A stretch of 64,000 nt of DNA from Sipunculus nudus. Taxonomy: Eukaryota > Annelida > Sipuncula > Golfingiida > Sipunculidae. The notes below the pieces were generated by a model. It made no database searches and was not told the origin of the DNA. It saw only the letters and a program-made list of their open reading frames with translations. The position numbers were made by a program, and so were the translations under genes. Shown here one piece after another: positions 12,801-26,450 of this stretch (position 1 is the stretch's first letter; the number at the start of each line of letters is the position of its first letter). The DNA lies in NCBI GenBank assembly GCA_026874595.1, contig CM049316.1, positions 4,478,339 to 4,542,338 of the forward strand, read 5' to 3'.

Positions 12801-13248
12801 AAGTGGAATGGATGTTCCCAAACCTTGAGGCATTTGATGTTGGCTGAATGAAAAGTGGTTGTATATTTTTGGTGAATCTGTTATTAGTGTTTTCTCTAGG
12901 AGTCAATACTCCCAGAGATCTGAATGAATGACCTGGAGACAGAAGAACCAGGTTTGTTGGAAATTGCAGCATTTACCAGCTGATAACAAGGTGTTTTATG
13001 TCCTCTGAAGACAAAAACAATACATTTCTGCTTCTGTGAAGCTAAGAAGCTTTGAATCTACTGAATTGGAATTGCTTCAAAGGGAACTACTGAAACTGTG
13101 TGATTGAAATATGTGGAAAAAGAAGGGACAGCTAAAAAATGATCTTCTTTAACTTATGAGATAAACCACTTCATATGTAAATTGGAGTAGCGAGGCACAC
13201 GTGATTAAGCTGAGAATCTCATAACGCTTGTTCTGCAAACTTCAAAAG
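9862..13248. other. Non-coding stretch upstream of the GPCR
   Basis: This holds AT-rich sequence with short open frames and no recognisable exon, RNA gene or named repeat. The 1-2 kb next to 13249 should contain the GPCR promoter and 5' leader, but I cannot identify a TATA box or a convincing 5' splice structure by eye. Confidence 0.5.
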
Positions 13249-14373
13249 ATGACGTGCAACGATTACTTTGTGAATTTAAGTGCCACAGCTGCATCCGAGG
13301 CCATAAACATAACAGCCTCCAGAGGAGCCCCCATTTCAACTGCCGAACAAAATCTGATCAAAGTGATTATGATGCTGTTTCACCAGGTGGGACTCCCTGT
13401 CATATGCCTGTTTGGAGTTATTGGAAATATCCTGAACCTGTTTATATTGACTCGCAAGCAGCTTCAGTGTTCTATGGATCGCATGGAGAAGTCTGCCCAT
13501 ATTGGATTAGTGGCACTTGCTGCGTCAGACATGCTTTTTTGTTTGATTTTGTTTCCAATGCCTTTTCTAATGCCTATCAACGTTATCTTCTCCCAGATGA
13601 CTGTTGGGATACGTTACCACATGTATCATGAGTGGCTTTTGAATACTTTCCTCTTTACAAGTACATGGTTGACAGTTGCTATGGCTACAGGGCGTTACTT
13701 TGCTGTATGCCATCCTATTCATGCTCGGGGCTTCATTGACCTTCGTTGCACTAAGATTCTTATTTTGTCCATATATGTGATCTCCATTCTGTTCAATCTC
13801 CCCCTGTTTTGGCGATACAGTATCAGCATAATGCAAAATACATGTGGCGCAAACTGCACTTGCAATGTTCTTCGGGTGGGGCCCATCTTCATGAACAAAT
13901 CCTTCATGATGGCGTATAATATGATATGGGCTGTATTTGGAACCTTCATCCCTTTCGGCATATTAACCATGTGCAACATATGCCTGATCAGAGCACTTCG
14001 GAAATCACTCCAGATGAGACGTCAACACAGCACTCACAAGAACGGCAACTCTGGCCACCACCTGACCCCGACGCTAATTGCCATCATCATCCTGTTTTTG
14101 GTACTCGTTTTCCCGTCAGAGTTTCTGAAATTTATCCAACACTTAATGGTCCATAAGAACCTGAAGCAGCTCGTCATTGCATCACGCGTCACCAACTTCT
14201 TGGAAGCCGTTAATTTTGCCATTAACTTCCTGCTGTATTTCTTAATAAATTCTCACTTCAGGAAACTTGTGAAACGCTTGCTCTGCTGCAAGAAACCACG
14301 GCCAATCCCCAAACAGACAATCACGAGAGTGACCTTTGCTCACAGCAGCTCTGATGCTGAGACGATGGTTTAG
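13249..14373 (+). CDS. Rhodopsin-family (class A) GPCR, FMRFamide-receptor-like
   Basis: This is a complete single-exon frame of 374 residues with seven hydrophobic segments. Landmarks are the TM1 GNILN (59-63), TM2 LAASD with Asp94, TM3 GRY (148-150) followed by FAVCHP, a TM5 FIPF proline (235), a TM6 proline (289), TM7 NFLLY (326-330, in place of NPxxY), and a Cys-Cys pair (346-347) suited to palmitoylation after helix 8. N-glycosylation sequons lie at Asn9 and Asn20. ATG 13249 is chosen because it is the first ATG after the in-frame stop at 13222, and it has A at -3. TTG at 13228 is not a likely eukaryotic start. The acidic residue of D/ERY is Gly, and position 3.25 is His rather than the usual disulphide Cys. 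Both the pattern and the AVCHP.HAR segment recall invertebrate FMRFamide-receptor-like peptide receptors at the plasma membrane. The ligand cannot be read from sequence. No repeats interrupt it. Confidence 0.9.
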   Translation: MTCNDYFVNLSATAASEAINITASRGAPISTAEQNLIKVIMMLFHQVGLPVICLFGVIGNILNLFILTRKQLQCSMDRMEKSAHIGLVALAASDMLFCLILFPMPFLMPINVIFSQMTVGIRYHMYHEWLLNTFLFTSTWLTVAMATGRYFAVCHPIHARGFIDLRCTKILILSIYVISILFNLPLFWRYSISIMQNTCGANCTCNVLRVGPIFMNKSFMMAYNMIWAVFGTFIPFGILTMCNICLIRALRKSLQMRRQHSTHKNGNSGHHLTPTLIAIIILFLVLVFPSEFLKFIQHLMVHKNLKQLVIASRVTNFLEAVNFAINFLLYFLINSHFRKLVKRLLCCKKPRPIPKQTITRVTFAHSSSDAETMV

Positions 14374-17200
14374 TAGCATCATAATCACTCTTAATGGACA
14401 GTGGAGCAAGAATCATGCAAAACTAAGATGATGAGTCAAGGAAACAGACCTTACTATGTAAAACAAGATATGTGTCTTGGAGCAATTTGATGCTGCCAAT
14501 TTAAACACTAATGGAAATTTAATTTAGCAGAACTGAAACTGAGTTACTCAGCAGAAATTTTCCGGTCAAACTGTATCACCATAAAATTATGTAGTCAAAG
14601 GTAAGATGTGCACAATTCATATCAGAAGTGTATATACAGAACAACAGACATCTTTATACCATTTATCGTGTACAGTTTCTGTAAAGTAGTCTCGTTTAAC
14701 TGTGATCTCTGACACAACTGGGTAATGACAAAATTATAATGACAGAACAGGACTAGTTTGCCATAGTTAGGCAACAAGACTCGTTCTGTTGAGAGGACAA
14801 TATTGAAAGTTTATTTGATTTGTATTAATCAGTGCTTTTGAGTAAACTTAATTTTACCAAAAGCTGTGACTGTGCATGGTGTCTTCAGGAACAGAGATAT
14901 GTATCCAAGATATAAAAACAATACAAACACCAAATTTCAAAACAATCACAGAGTAATTGTTGAGAAAAAGAAGAATTAAAGGTCATCAAAAAGAAAATTT
15001 TAGATGATCTGAACAGTTTTCTGATCCAATAACATGAATAAGTATTCAAGATCAAACTGACACTCAGAAGACACAATTTCTGATAACTCAGAGCAGATAA
15101 AATTCTCTAAAAACAAGCCTTTAGGTGCAAAGTCTTAATCAATGGAAGAAACAATTCATGATCAGGTGAGATAATTAATATCTGGATAATCCATGAAGCC
15201 AACCTCTGGCCACTGATATACTGCATTAATTGTCGTCAACAGGATGACAAGGTAAGACCACTGATGTCACTCTTGTATTCAAACTAAAGATATCATTTTA
15301 AATAAGGTTTATCATGTGACATTATGACATATAGTTCTGAATGTTATAAAGATGTATCTGTATGGTGTAAAGTATTTTAACACATGAATACATACAGTCC
15401 TATGTACATAGTACAGAACTTCTCATTTCTCTTACTTTTAAATTATATACAGAAAAGGTTTAAAATTCAAATGCCAATTACCAAAATGGCTATGAATTTT
15501 AAATTATGAATGTCCACTTAGTTATTATAAACTATATGTCAAATATGTCATATATATAGTCTGTATTTAAATATACCTGTAAATACTTTTGTGCTTGTCA
15601 ATATGAGTAAAACGTGTCAACCACTGATATTGTGTGTCCTTTTCTTTTATTTGTGTTAGACTGTTAGAATATGTGAGGAACTACAAAGTACTTTGGTTGC
15701 CTTTTTGTTCGAGAGGGTTTCAATATCACGATATTCACAAAACAGATATTATCTCCAAAAAGAAACCTTCGTGAATAAGATGCCTCATCTACTCAGGTCA
15801 AAGGTCATTTGTACTATAATCTTAATGGAGATTTGTGTATGATATCAACTTAACCATGTGAGAGTTTAATGTTGAGAGGCAAGAGATTGATATCATAAAT
15901 AGTAACATATTATCATTTTTTTCAAGGTACCTTTAAATCATTTATTGACACTAGAAATAATATTAGATCCTTCATTCTTTCTGCTTGTAGGGGATGAGCA
16001 TTTACACTCGTTCTCATGTGTCCTTTTGTACCACACTGTAACTTTGCGAAAAAGGTATCCTCCACAAACAATGAAATTAAGAAAATAGCTTTGTGAATTT
16101 GAAGCCAACCAAATGCAGTATTACTGTTAATGGGAAAACGCTCACAAAAATAACAATTTAATCATTTAGAGCTATAAAATTTACGCAAGAAAAACCTAGT
16201 TTCATGTTTGTTTTCAGAAAAGCCGGATGTGGTCTTTCTCAGAATGTTGGACAATATTGATTAAGTAGAAGCCTTCAGCGTCTTTATCATCAATAGTTCT
16301 CTATTTACCTATCAACAAATTCTGAAATTCTAAACTCCATTTGTATCTGGCTGCAACAGATAGCAACTATTAAAGAAACTATCCTTGTAGCTCACTTGCC
16401 TAACAACAGATATTTTCTGTTACAGCCTCATGCTGGCCTAGGCACCCAGATAAACTGCAATAAAGGGCAATATACTCCGTGCCTCGGTACCGTAAGACTT
16501 CCTTATTTCACAAGGAAATTGAACAAAATCATCCATGCTACCCTTAAATGACAAGGAACACTGTGAGAGTATCCTTTTTTCTCAGTTGCCAGCAAAATAA
16601 CTGTTACTTTTACATCTATGATGGAGCTGTTCCCATCAGCTGACATGTTTATTGTAATTCCTACTAGGATTTTGTGGTGAACCTTTGAATATTTGATGAT
16701 ACACTCTATCAAAAGAAATGAAGCATGAATTTAAATAAACAAGTAGATAATAAAGAAGTTATAACTAGTAATTTGCTGACCGAGAAGGTAATATCATCAC
16801 AATAGTGACTGGCTCTTGTTTTGCTTATTCTATGAAATCTTTACATCAATTAATAAGAAGTTAACAAATGAATGCAATCCCACACAATTTTACTTTCAGT
16901 GAACTGCATTTAACCTATATAGCATATGTAGCAGCCAACTTTGAACATGAATTAAATCAGGTGTGTAAGTTTTTCTGATGACATAAGAAAAAACGTTCTG
17001 TTGCACTGTGGTTATGATTAAATAAAAGACAGGATATTACACCACTGAATATCCCTGTTATTTCCAATGTTATATTCCATACAATTTTTGTGCTACCCAC
17101 TTAGGATGCCAGTAAACACATTTCAATGAACTAATTTAAAGAAAAATATGTACATATACCCATGAATGCATGGTGGTAAAACAAGGTAAATGAACTGCAT
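14374..17200. other. GPCR 3' flank and non-coding stretch
   Basis: AT-rich sequence without further exons. The first AATAAA I noticed on the plus strand is at about 16459, roughly 2.1 kb after the stop. The 3' UTR may therefore be long, or may use a variant signal. Confidence 0.45.
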
Positions 17201-18050
17201 GATGTTGTCATGGTGAGACAAAGTGAATGGACAAACTGATGTTTTGGTGGTAAAGCAAAGTGAATGGACAGCACAGAGGTTAAACAGGGTGGATGGACAG
17301 TATAGCGGTTAAAAAGGGTGAATGTACAGTACAGAGGTTAAAAAGGGTGAATGGACAATATGATGTAAGAGGAACTGACAACTACCGGTATGAGGTAAAA
17401 ACAAGATAAATGGAAAACATTGAGGTAAAACAAAAAAGGCAGCACAGAGGAATACAAAAAGAATATACAACACAGAGGTAAACCCAAGTGAATGGACAAC
17501 ATAGTGGTAAAACAATGTGAATGGACAACATAGAGGTAAAACAATGTGAATGGACAACATAGAGGTAAAACAATGTGAATGGACAACATAGAGGTAAAAC
17601 AATGTGAATGGACAACATAGAGGTAAAACAATGTGAATGGACAACATAGAGGTAAAACAATGTGAATGGACAACATAGTGATAAAACAATGTGAATGGAC
17701 AACATTGTGATAAAACAATGTGAATGGACAACATAGAGGTAAAACAATGTGAATGGACAACATAGAGGTAAAACAATGTGAATGGACAACATAGCAGTAA
17801 AACAAGGTGAAGAAACAGCAGAGGTTAAACTAAGTGAATGGACAACATATATGTAAAACTTAGTGGATGAGACACAGTAAATTGATTAATAATGAGTAAG
17901 GTGAATGGACAACATGCCATGAAGTAAGGGAATGAGCAACAGCTTGTTGTGGTGGAACATGGTGAATGGACCATGTAACTTGATGGATGGTAAACATATA
18001 ATAGAGTGAAGGGACAGTGTCGCAAGACTGTGGTGTGAAAATACCTGCTG
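17200..18050. repeat. 29-bp minisatellite
   Basis: The unit GTGAATGGACAACATAGAGG plus TAAAACAAT (29 bp) is near-perfect from about 17490 to 17815 (about 11 copies). It decays outward to 17200 and 18050 as looser GTGAATGGACA..GG(T)TAAA units. Because 29 is not a multiple of three, all three minus-strand frames stay open across the array. The His/Cys/Phe-rich periodic peptides they encode are artefacts. Confidence 0.97.
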
Positions 18051-21000
18051 TGTCAACTCTATCTCAAGTGTCCCCTTTATCACAATAAACACACAGGCAG
18101 TATGCCCCAATTAAATGTTTCAATATTCATATCCTGAATTAAACTCCTATGTCTATGTAATAATTCCTGTGCTCCTGATAATAGACAGACCTTGGACTTC
18201 TTACTGTTTAGGTAATTTATTAATTAAGAAAGGTGAGATCCTAACAAATTTAATCTTCAAGGCTAACACGAGGTGTCTTTCTAAGTTTTATTGATGATTC
18301 ATAATTACTTCACTCAGACAGCAGGTAAATAACAAGCACAAGTCCTCATACTGTATATATCAGCTACTTCTTACACTAGACAAGCAAAATAAATAAAGTT
18401 ATGTTCACCCAAATTGATTTCTCACAATATAAACATTAATGGGGCATAATCAGGAGCAATATTATACCTATTCTTTCACAGTTTCAGTTAAGTTTTGCTT
18501 TAGACAAAAGTTTCCCAGGAAAACCTACCCATCACACAGTCTCAGTTCCTCATTTACAGCTGTTTAACACATTGTTATTGGTCTGCGTGTTAGTAAACAC
18601 AGTCAATATGTGTCTGTTGACCATAATAAGGCCACATGACCAGAGGTCCGATTGTGAGCCTTAACAGGCAGTGTTTCAGCCAGTGGGAACATGTATTACA
18701 ATTTTTGGGTTAAGTGAGTCAGGGTATCTCCTGATTGACGTAATGTGGCCGGTCCACTGTTTTTAACACTTGTTTACAGGAGTAAGCTAACAAATACAGG
18801 GCAAAAGTTTGGCAGGCACAAATTCATTTTAAAGGGAGGAATCTATTTTTCATGTTAATTCATTATGCTTTATAGGTGATTGGGCCCCTTTAAAACAGAA
18901 CAAGTCCTCCTTGGTCTAAAATTGATTTCATGGAGAATATCAGTGGAGTGAGATAAACTGTTTTTGGAGATTACTTTTGATTTCCTGGACAGCTTTAATC
19001 TGTATTATCCTGCCCTACCACTGCCTTTAGAAGGAAAGGCGATGAATAAGAACTTGTTGTTTCTGACCCAAGGATGGAGCAACAATCACTTTACCATGTT
19101 ATACATACAATACATGGTAATTCTTTCCAGTATTTACAGACAGATGCAAAAGAGATCAGAATTCCACAATGTACATGATCAGTTACCTAATTTTCAAGGC
19201 TTAACATTAACAGTAAAATGCTTTTCTGGGTTAACTGAAAATTCCAGAAAATGGTGGTTGGGCAACCAAAGATGGGCTCTTACTAGCCCAGTCAGCCAAG
19301 TGGGTCCAACATAAACCACCACATGAAGTCCTGAATCTTAAATGAATCTTCAGTCAGCCATTTCTTTCTTGGAGGACTGAAATCATATTATGATAGCTTT
19401 TTCTTAAATTACCTGTATGTTTATAAATGCAAAAACTAAATAGAAATATCATTACAAAATAAACATCTGAACATGTTTACTGTTGAAAAATAATTATGTA
19501 AAACTCACCTTCTGTGTTTGTGTTTTTAATCACTGTTTTTGTAGGACAAATAAAAAAGATGTAGGGCAAGTAAAAGCTAGATGTTACTTGCCCAATGGGG
19601 CAAATACTTTAAAAAAATTATGTCTAGACCTGATTATGAAGAATTTTGAGAATCCCTGCAGCAGAGAAATCAATTTCTATTGTCATAACCACAACTGTTT
19701 ACAATTCAAAACATGTTTGTGAAGCCTAGAAATTTAATTTATAAGCAGTGTTAACTTTACTTGTAAATATGAAGATCTTATGTCAAAATGTATGACAATT
19801 ATAAAACACCATACCTAGCTGCTATAAATAAATATCTCAAGGTAGTATGCAAACATAACAAAGATTTCAGATAAGAAATGTGGAAATATCAGATTTGCCA
19901 TTATGTGAATACAGACACCAGTAATTTCATAGGGTTTCATGATGCAATATATCTATATATATCAATATATATCTGCTTCTGCAGATGCGTCAACTGTAAA
20001 CTTTTTCTTACAGGAGTCGCTTCATCTTTCAAAAAGCGTTAGGGACACCTGTCTGAACCATGTGGAACAAATAAATGGTCTGGTTTACAGCAATTATTCT
20101 ATATACTTCTTCCTAACATATCAAGTTGCAATCTATTCCCTAATGGTTTTTCTCAACCATACATATATCCTCCAATGCTACTGACTTTATAAGTGTAACT
20201 CTGAAGAGAAATTGAAGCCTTGGCCATTTACACAGCTTTCTATCTCCAAATCCATCACGCATATTCACCATTATATACTGGTGGAAGTAAGTTTGATTGA
20301 TAAAAAGTGAAAATACGAGGTTTACAATGAGTGCATTAGGTAATAAAAGACACTGTCTTGTAATCAATACTTCAGAATCCCACTGTTTCAGTGTACCTTG
20401 GTTACAAGGTTCATGTCTTTTGAGACTTTTCTTCAGGAAGCAGGCACAAGGGTGTTTCATGTAAAAGGACATAGCTACATCAACCTACAGTGTTTCCCGT
20501 CAGCCAAAATGCTCCTCAGACATGTAGACAAAAAGCAAAGACAGTGGACTTCAAGGAAACATTAACACATTGAGGAAGGTATCTCAATCAGGCTCACACA
20601 CCTGGTCTTACTTCCACCATACTTTCATTTTAGTATATTTAGGGTCCACATACAGCGAAGCAGCAACCAGGGATCACAAATACTATGTCTTCTCAAACTG
20701 GACTAACTGAGCCCTTCATAATTACGTCATTTATAAAGTTTATAAAGTTGGTAAACTAAGTAAAAATGTTTGATGCGCTGAGTTAAAATTGATGTGCGTG
20801 GTGCCTGAGAACTGTATTTCTTGCCTAATCCTTATTTTTTTGTCCTGGGAAGAGATTGTACCTGATTTAAGACTTGGCAATAACCAGGTCACAAGGCATT
20901 TATTCTGCATTACCACAAATTCAGTTTAACACTTTCACAGTGAAAAAAAAATCTCTATATTGTGGGCAGGAAAAGGAGTTTTCTTGTCCAAAACTAAAGA

Positions 21001-21284
21001 AGGCTGAAGAAGAAAGTGACTTCAGCTGGGTGTGAGACTGCATGAACCAGGTAAAACTGAAAGTAATTAAATCATCTTTACCTTGCAATTATTTACATTT
21101 TATAAATCACCTACTCATAACAGTTGCTTATTTAATTTACCTTTAGTTCTAATTATTTGTAACATGAGACCTTAATATGTTTTATTTACAAAGTTCTTAT
21201 TTCAGTTCACGTAATCTCTGATGTTTAAGGTGAATTCATTGAAATCAATTCTGGCCTAAAAGAACATTTATATTAATTAATTCA
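18051..21284. other. Non-coding AT-rich stretch
   Basis: I see no exon with coding character. One block near 19560-19640 (ACTTGCCCAATGGGGCAAAT, then a TTATGTCTAGACCTGATTATG-like tail) resembles 49430-49490 and is probably an old interspersed repeat. Confidence 0.5.
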
Positions 21285-21730
21285 ATCATCCCTGCTAGGC
21301 AACGCTAAAAAAATGTTTTTCAGTCCTTATCAGTTTAAAAGAAATTCTACTGTTCAGTAGAGCCCTCTGGCACCACAAAATGATTAAGAATTAAACAATT
21401 TTGTTTCGTTTAAATTCCACTTAAATTTAACCCAACATGAAACAATTAGTCTTTAAAGGTCACACACAGGAGATTAAAAGAACTTTTTTGGCATTTATAT
21501 CAAATTCCTCCAATCACCCATGCTAGGTAATGCAAAAAATGTCATTTCAGACCTTATCAGTTTATAAGAAATTCTATTGTTCAGTGGAGCCCTCTGGCAC
21601 AGCAAAATGACTGAGAATTCAACAATTTTGTTTTGTTTAAATTCCACTCAATTAAATACAACCCAACATAAAACAATAAGTCTTCAAAGTTCACAAACAG
21701 GAGATAAAAGAACTTTCTTTTGTATTTACC
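21285..21730. repeat. 227-bp tandem duplication, two diverged copies
   Basis: GAGCCCTCTGGCAC occurs at 21360 and 21587. The flanking sequence aligns from CTTATCAGTTTA...AGAAATTCTA through to the AGGAGAT.AAAAGAACTTT end. The copies differ at many sites, so the event is old. Confidence 0.9.
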
Positions 21731-23946
21731 TGTTTCCTGGAGTTTCATGAAAATTATTCTTTTTTTTATGCTTCTTCTGATTTTCCAATACCAGTCACAT
21801 TTCTTTCATGGGAAACTATAACAGGATGTTTTATTATTATAACCAGAAAAACCAGAGGAAGGAGTGTGGAGATGCAATAGGTTTCTTTAAATACTTCTCT
21901 TCAAATATATATTTTTATGTTTATGCTGGATGACTAAAAGGCAAGTATGTATTACACATTTGGTTATAGTCACAGACCACCTGTCTTTAATCCTAAGCTA
22001 CCAGTAAATGTAATTTGTGTTTTAAAATGGACATGCTGGCTGTATACAGTAGCTGCCAAGAGTAAGTGTCTTTATGTTCAGTATTATCTACCCCCACCAT
22101 CACCACCTGGTATCTATTAAGTACTATCCAAAGAAAAGAAAATGTGAATTCTGTTGTAGTAAGAGGTTGAAGATTTAATTCCACATTTCTAAAACTGATG
22201 GCCAACTTTAATCATGGGACTCATAAAAAAAACCAGACTTCACAGAGTGTACAGATGTTAAACCCTAAAGATACTGTTTAACATAACGATGTTGAAATTA
22301 CCACATTACATCATTTAAAGATTTTTTTCCCCAGAAAATGTTGTCACAGAAAAGATGAGGGCACATATATAGAGAAATGGTTAATTCAGTATTAATCCTA
22401 TTTCTGTAAACTCACACAAAATTTGAAATTTCTTGAGCCAAGTGATATGATAATTGTCATAATAAACATTTCTTTATTCAATTGTGTCACCAGCATATCA
22501 CATTTAAATAAACTATTTACAATATCTTATCAGTAAAATAATCTAAGACTACATATAATATCCCCATTATTCCTTATATTTCTAGTCATATATACACTGG
22601 ACTATGCTTGGGCTTGACACATTGTACAACAACCAGAGGATAAATCTGTTGCAGATGAGTTGCTTCAACAGTCAGTGCTATTACCCTGTAGTCAGTCCAG
22701 AAACTCAAGTTGCTGCTTTGTTAACCTTCCAACAGTAACACTGGTTCCCAAGTCAAATATAAATGGGCTGTGAAAGGTCAACGTTCACTCTGCTAATTTC
22801 AACAAAGGTTCCAGAAGGTATATTTTATTTTATTTGAGACCTTTTTAAGATTTATACCAACTTGATAAGAAACATGTTAAAAATATGACAGTTTTACGAA
22901 TAAACCTGTATTTTACTGTTTACATAAACAAATAAGCAAATGGCAACCGATCTACATCAGGACTTGTTTTGGTGGCTGCACATATTTTATTTAAATAAAA
23001 AAAAAAAAAGAAATCATTTCCCTCTGTGCAATCTGATTGCAGAAACTCAACTTCTTTCATCCACAGATAATTCAACAGGTTTTACAATTTCTTTTCAAAT
23101 TAAAATTTTTTATTAACTCAGCCACAAAAATATGATCAACAAACATGTAAAAATTAATATTCAAGGAAAAAAACATATTAAAAATGTAGAAATTCATTAT
23201 GTTTTGTCAAATGAAAAATCTGGCTGCTACTGGAGTCCTTGGTAGTATGCCTTGTGTGGGTATATCTATAGTTCAGGTGTACATTCTCAAACTTGAAACG
23301 TAGAAAACAAATGAAAAAAAAAGACAAGAGAAAAATGTGTCTAATGGACTTAAAGAAGCTGCACAATAAAGTACTTTCTGTCAGTGAAAGGGAAAGATAG
23401 AAATAGTTTAAAAATTCAACCTGATGGAATTCCTTCAGAAATGTATGAGCGGAGGTTACACAAAGCGAGGTGATCTGTACATGTCGACCTGATGAGACAG
23501 CGCTTCATTGGCTCTAATTCTGTCAAATGAAACTTGACAAGCTTCACACTGCTATCCAGTTGACCCTACAATGGCTGGCTCTCTCCTCCAGCCAGTCTGG
23601 CTGCTGCCAGTAAGCTACTGAATGGTGGGCTATTCTTGCATGCTAACAGCCTTTGACTGAGAGTGGGTTTTCTCTTGCCTAGACTAAAGTGCCACACTTC
23701 TAATGTTAGGTGAACAGAACAGCCCATAGAAGTCATACTTTCAGGATCCAGTTGTTGTTCCAACAAATATTGCACTTTCAATTAATTCTACTGTAATTCA
23801 TTTTTTTGTACTGGAGTGCTAACAATTTAAAACATAATTATCATAAATACAATCTAATTCACACCAATATAATTAGTTTTTATTTTACATTATTTTAAAA
23901 AACCTCCAAAATGTTTTATTTTGTTTTTAATATTATTCATATTGAA
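21731..23946. other. Non-coding AT-rich stretch
   Basis: Nothing here is convincing as a gene. A minus-strand open frame at 23566-23781 has somewhat balanced composition. It lacks a recognisable domain or a supporting splice partner. Confidence 0.45.
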
Positions 23947-26450
23947 ACAAGGCCTACAGGCCTAATGCAAACCTGTGCAATGGGATATACATCAGATATA
24001 ATGCTTTCATGATAACATGCTTGACCATTATTTGAAAATTACTTGATTACTTCTCAAGTACATAAGTGACATGTAAATGTAAAATGCAAGCTAGTACTCA
24101 ATATTATGGACCCGAATACAAGACCCAATTACACAAACATCACTCCTGAAATACTGACATTGATGGACACAACACAACTGCGACTGTAGGTGGCACCACC
24201 AATCGTATGTATGACTTAAGCCCTCAAAGATGTATGGACAATTGGACATGCAAAATTTAAGGCAATTTTAAAACCACTCTTGAGCTATATAAACAGATGC
24301 ATGATACCCTAAAACATTTGTATGTGGCTTCACAAGTCTTGTATACAACAAAACTATTCCAGATGTATGGACATGCACAATTTCAGGTTGACATGTCAAA
24401 TCACTACTAAAAGATAAGCAGGGACAGACACTGTGCAAAAAAATCTTGTAGGTGGTATATGAGGAAGCATTCTGAGATGTTTAGACATGCACAATTTCAG
24501 GCTGATATATAAAATCCCTCATGAGAAAAAGCAGGGACATACTGTGTAAAAATCATTGTACCTGGCAACATAAGTCTTGTGTACAAGAAGACCATCAAGG
24601 ATGCATGGGCAGGCCAAAATTTCAGGCTGATAAATCAAACTTCTGAGTCAGGTGCACTCAGATGACCAAGCTCAACTGAGGAATAAGGCAGTTGCACTTG
24701 CACCCAAGTGTACCAAACTATTAACAGGTACAGCTACTGCACTGAGTGACCTCTCGACCTGCACCTTGCTGCACTGACTGAACTCTTGACCTGTTGCCTA
24801 ATCTATACATTTGGCAGTCTGCCAGGGCTGTAAATAGAAACAGACTGAAACTTGGCCTGTTGTAAAATCTAAATCAGTTGGCAAAACTATTTTTATGTAT
24901 AGACAAAATCTTTGCCTATTTAAAAATCTGTTTTCACATACTGAAAGACTTTGGATACAATATTTTTTCAGGATGACATATTCATAAGATTTTTTAACAA
25001 AAATGTTAAGAATAATAATAGATCCCAATAAATGTGAAATCACAATACAGATATATTTTATTTATGGATTTAGCACATAAATTGGATATGGACACCAATT
25101 ATCTGTGTTGCCTGTACAGCTCTGCTTATATGCCCACAGAGCTCAGTCTGCTACCACTATAAATCTAGTAGCTTTGTTAACAAAAGTATTTCAGTCCTTT
25201 GACTAATAATTAATCCAAAAATCATCAATTTATGAGTAAACTTAAATAAAGGCCACCTAAGAATAATTTTTTGCAATCTTACAGAATTTGAAACAACAGT
25301 TTTGCAGAAGAAGACTATTGCAGCCCTCAGTTTAATATTGGTTTACCTGGTCACAAGGCAAACTTCACTGAGCTTTCCATCACTCTACCAAAAATCAATG
25401 AACTTGATCTATTCTTACACAATTGAGAGAACCCTATCCTAGGATAATGCTTGTGAAAAATTAAACCATTCGGCTTGACAGTTTCACCATGGAACATTTT
25501 TAAAGCAGAACTTTAAGGGGCTCAAATAACAAGGTTCTTGCCCCCCAAAAAAGGTTGATGTAGGTGGCACCACACAAATCGCAATTCATATCAGTCATGT
25601 GACCAACATTTGCACAAAACTTTGTGATGCTAGCTCCTGTTGTTTCTGAGATTGTTATATTACTATGCTTACTTGGCCAACTGACTAAGTTCGAATTCCT
25701 GTAACATCCAACACAAACCATTTGAACAAATTTGAGAGAGCTCATCTCTGGTATAATTTCTGTGAAATTAGAATATTATTGCTGAAAGATTTCAGAGAAG
25801 AAGATTTTCAAAGGTGTTTAAACTTTTTCCCTGTACAATGTAATTTGATGCAAGTGGCAAAACCAAAACCTCAGTTCCACAATATTTGACATGATTTTTG
25901 CATAAAATTTGGGGATGCTAGCTCCTGCTGTTCCTGAAAAATTATGAGTTAATGTACTGATGACTGATGACCCCCATACTTAAAAGGTTGATGTAGGGGG
26001 TGCCACCAATACTTCAATTTCAAATATGACTCATGCGACCATTACTTGCATAAAACTTGTTGATGATAGCTCCAGTCATTTTTGAGACTGTTATTTTAGT
26101 ATGCTTTTTTTGCCTAATGACTTAAATTAGCTCAGCTTCCAGTAACTTGGCCAAATATCACTGAACTGAAACTGTTTGAACAAACTTGAGGAATATTGTT
26201 TCGTGGATTATTACTGTGAAATATTGAACAATTTGCCTGGATGGTTTCGGAGAAAAATATATTTAAATCTAAGTCATTGCAGATAGCCAAAAAATAAGCT
26301 CAATGCGATAGACTTTGACATGTGACTGATTCTTCCATAAAATTTGGCTGTACTACCTCTGACGGTTTTCTAGATAGCATGGGTTAACTTCCGGACAAGG
26401 GTGGATGGATGACATTGTGCCATCGCATAAGCTCACAGGTTTGCTAAAAA
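23947..26450 (+). mobile_element. Family A Helentron-like non-autonomous element A1
   Basis: It starts ACAAGGCCTACAGGCCTAAT, which holds a hairpin of two AGGCCT arms, followed by GCAAACCTGTG. It ends CACAGGTTTGC then TAAAAA. The end 11-mers are exact reverse complements. The left half has loose monomers of about 130 bp carrying GTAGGTGGCACCACC-like motifs. The right half contains repeated blocks ending in GCTAGCTCCTG..GTT-type phrases, shared with A3 and the right part of A2. There is no coding capacity. Confidence 0.8.

Noticed and set aside
13228-13248. TTG as the GPCR start codon
   Set aside because: An in-frame ATG with A at -3 lies seven codons downstream, and eukaryotic TTG initiation is rare.
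17309-17805. Three overlapping Cys/His/Phe-rich periodic proteins on the minus strand
   Set aside because: They are three frames of one 29-bp minisatellite.
19560-19640. hAT-type transposon end (with a similar block at 49430-49490)
   Set aside because: The similarity is real, but no paired terminus or target duplication is visible, so the class is not assigned.
23566-23781. Minus-strand open frame of 71 codons with protein-like composition
   Set aside because: No domain, signal peptide or splice partner that I can support. Evidence is insufficient.
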